A stretch of 5,692 nt of DNA from Ruminococcaceae bacterium UBA1438 (GTDB lineage: Bacteria; Bacillota; Clostridia; Oscillospirales; Acutalibacteraceae), in the NCBI GenBank assembly GCA_002329285.1, contig DCTO01000115.1, forward strand, positions 25,766-31,457, read 5' to 3'. Below the pieces are notes generated by a model that saw only the letters and a program-made list of their open reading frames with translations, did no database searches and was not told the origin of the DNA. Every line of letters starts with the position of its first letter. Positions within the stretch are counted from its first letter, which is position 1. Positions 5,628 through 5,692 of the stretch are shown one piece after another. A program made the translations under genes and the position numbers.

Positions 5628-5692
5628 AACCGATGAAAAAGGGTAAGTAAGCTTTTTAAGTTCTTGCAAAGAGAGCCGCCGATGGTGGGATG
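5628..5692 (+). ncRNA. T-box leader, 5' part of Stem I, cut by window end
   Basis: The transcript begins with a GATGA-like K-turn segment (5632-5636) and an AGTA motif (5646-5649). It then carries AGAGAGCCGCC (5670-5680) followed by GATGGTGGGATG (5681-5692). This order matches the 5' strand of T-box Stem I: the S-turn AGUA, then the AG-bulge and distal loop that contact the tRNA elbow, as in glyQS-type leaders (GGAUGGUGUGA). The specifier codon, antiterminator and regulated gene lie beyond the window, so the amino acid cannot be assigned. The downstream gene is probably an aminoacyl-tRNA synthetase or an amino-acid biosynthesis or transport gene. Confidence 0.68.

Noticed and set aside
5633..5650. 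Mini-ORF MKKGK at the start of the rightward leader
   Set aside because: It has five codons and no ribosome binding site, and it coincides with the expected T-box Stem I base.
1..5692. Insertion sequences, CRISPR arrays, tRNA or rRNA genes
   Set aside because: No transposase fragment, terminal inverted repeats, regularly spaced repeats or RNA-gene signatures were seen.

Overview
The window looks like the 3' end of a surface-polysaccharide (capsule or teichoic-acid-like) operon from a low-to-mid-GC Firmicute, most likely a gut-type member of the Clostridia. The reasons are strong GGAGG-type ribosome binding sites, a CpsC/CpsD-type co-polymerase and BY-kinase pair, a DUF1893 gene, and what appears to be the start of a T-box leader. 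The genus cannot be read from the sequence.

Layout on the + strand: a LicD-family phosphotransferase cut off by the left edge (2-700); a second, closely related LicD fused to a TagD-like cytidylyltransferase domain (730-1994); a Wzx-type flippase (1996-3486); a CpsC/CapA/YveK-type co-polymerase membrane subunit (3467-4203); and a CpsD/CapB-type tyrosine autokinase (4181-4954). The last four genes are nearly contiguous or overlapping, and a rho-independent terminator at about 4958-4992 ends the operon. A DUF1893 gene converges on that terminator from the minus strand (5431-5001), with its own sigma-A-like promoter. A second promoter points right at 5592-5621 and leads into a probable T-box leader that runs off the window.

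Working model: the fusion protein activates a phospho-alcohol as a CDP derivative and transfers it, with the neighbouring LicD paralogue adding a related group. The flippase exports the decorated lipid-linked repeat unit, and the co-polymerase/kinase pair controls polymer length and export. No glycosyltransferase or polymerase lies in the window, so these should be upstream.

Main oddity: three of the six protein genes (LicD-TagD, co-polymerase, DUF1893) are each split by a net loss of one base at or near a short A run (A6, A6, A7 on the coding strand). Adding a single A restores a family-like protein in every case. Homopolymer errors in the sequence are the simplest explanation. However, the DUF1893 site is also a correctly phased A_AAA_AAG slippery heptamer followed 6 nt later by a small hairpin, so ribosomal frameshifting deserves a test there.
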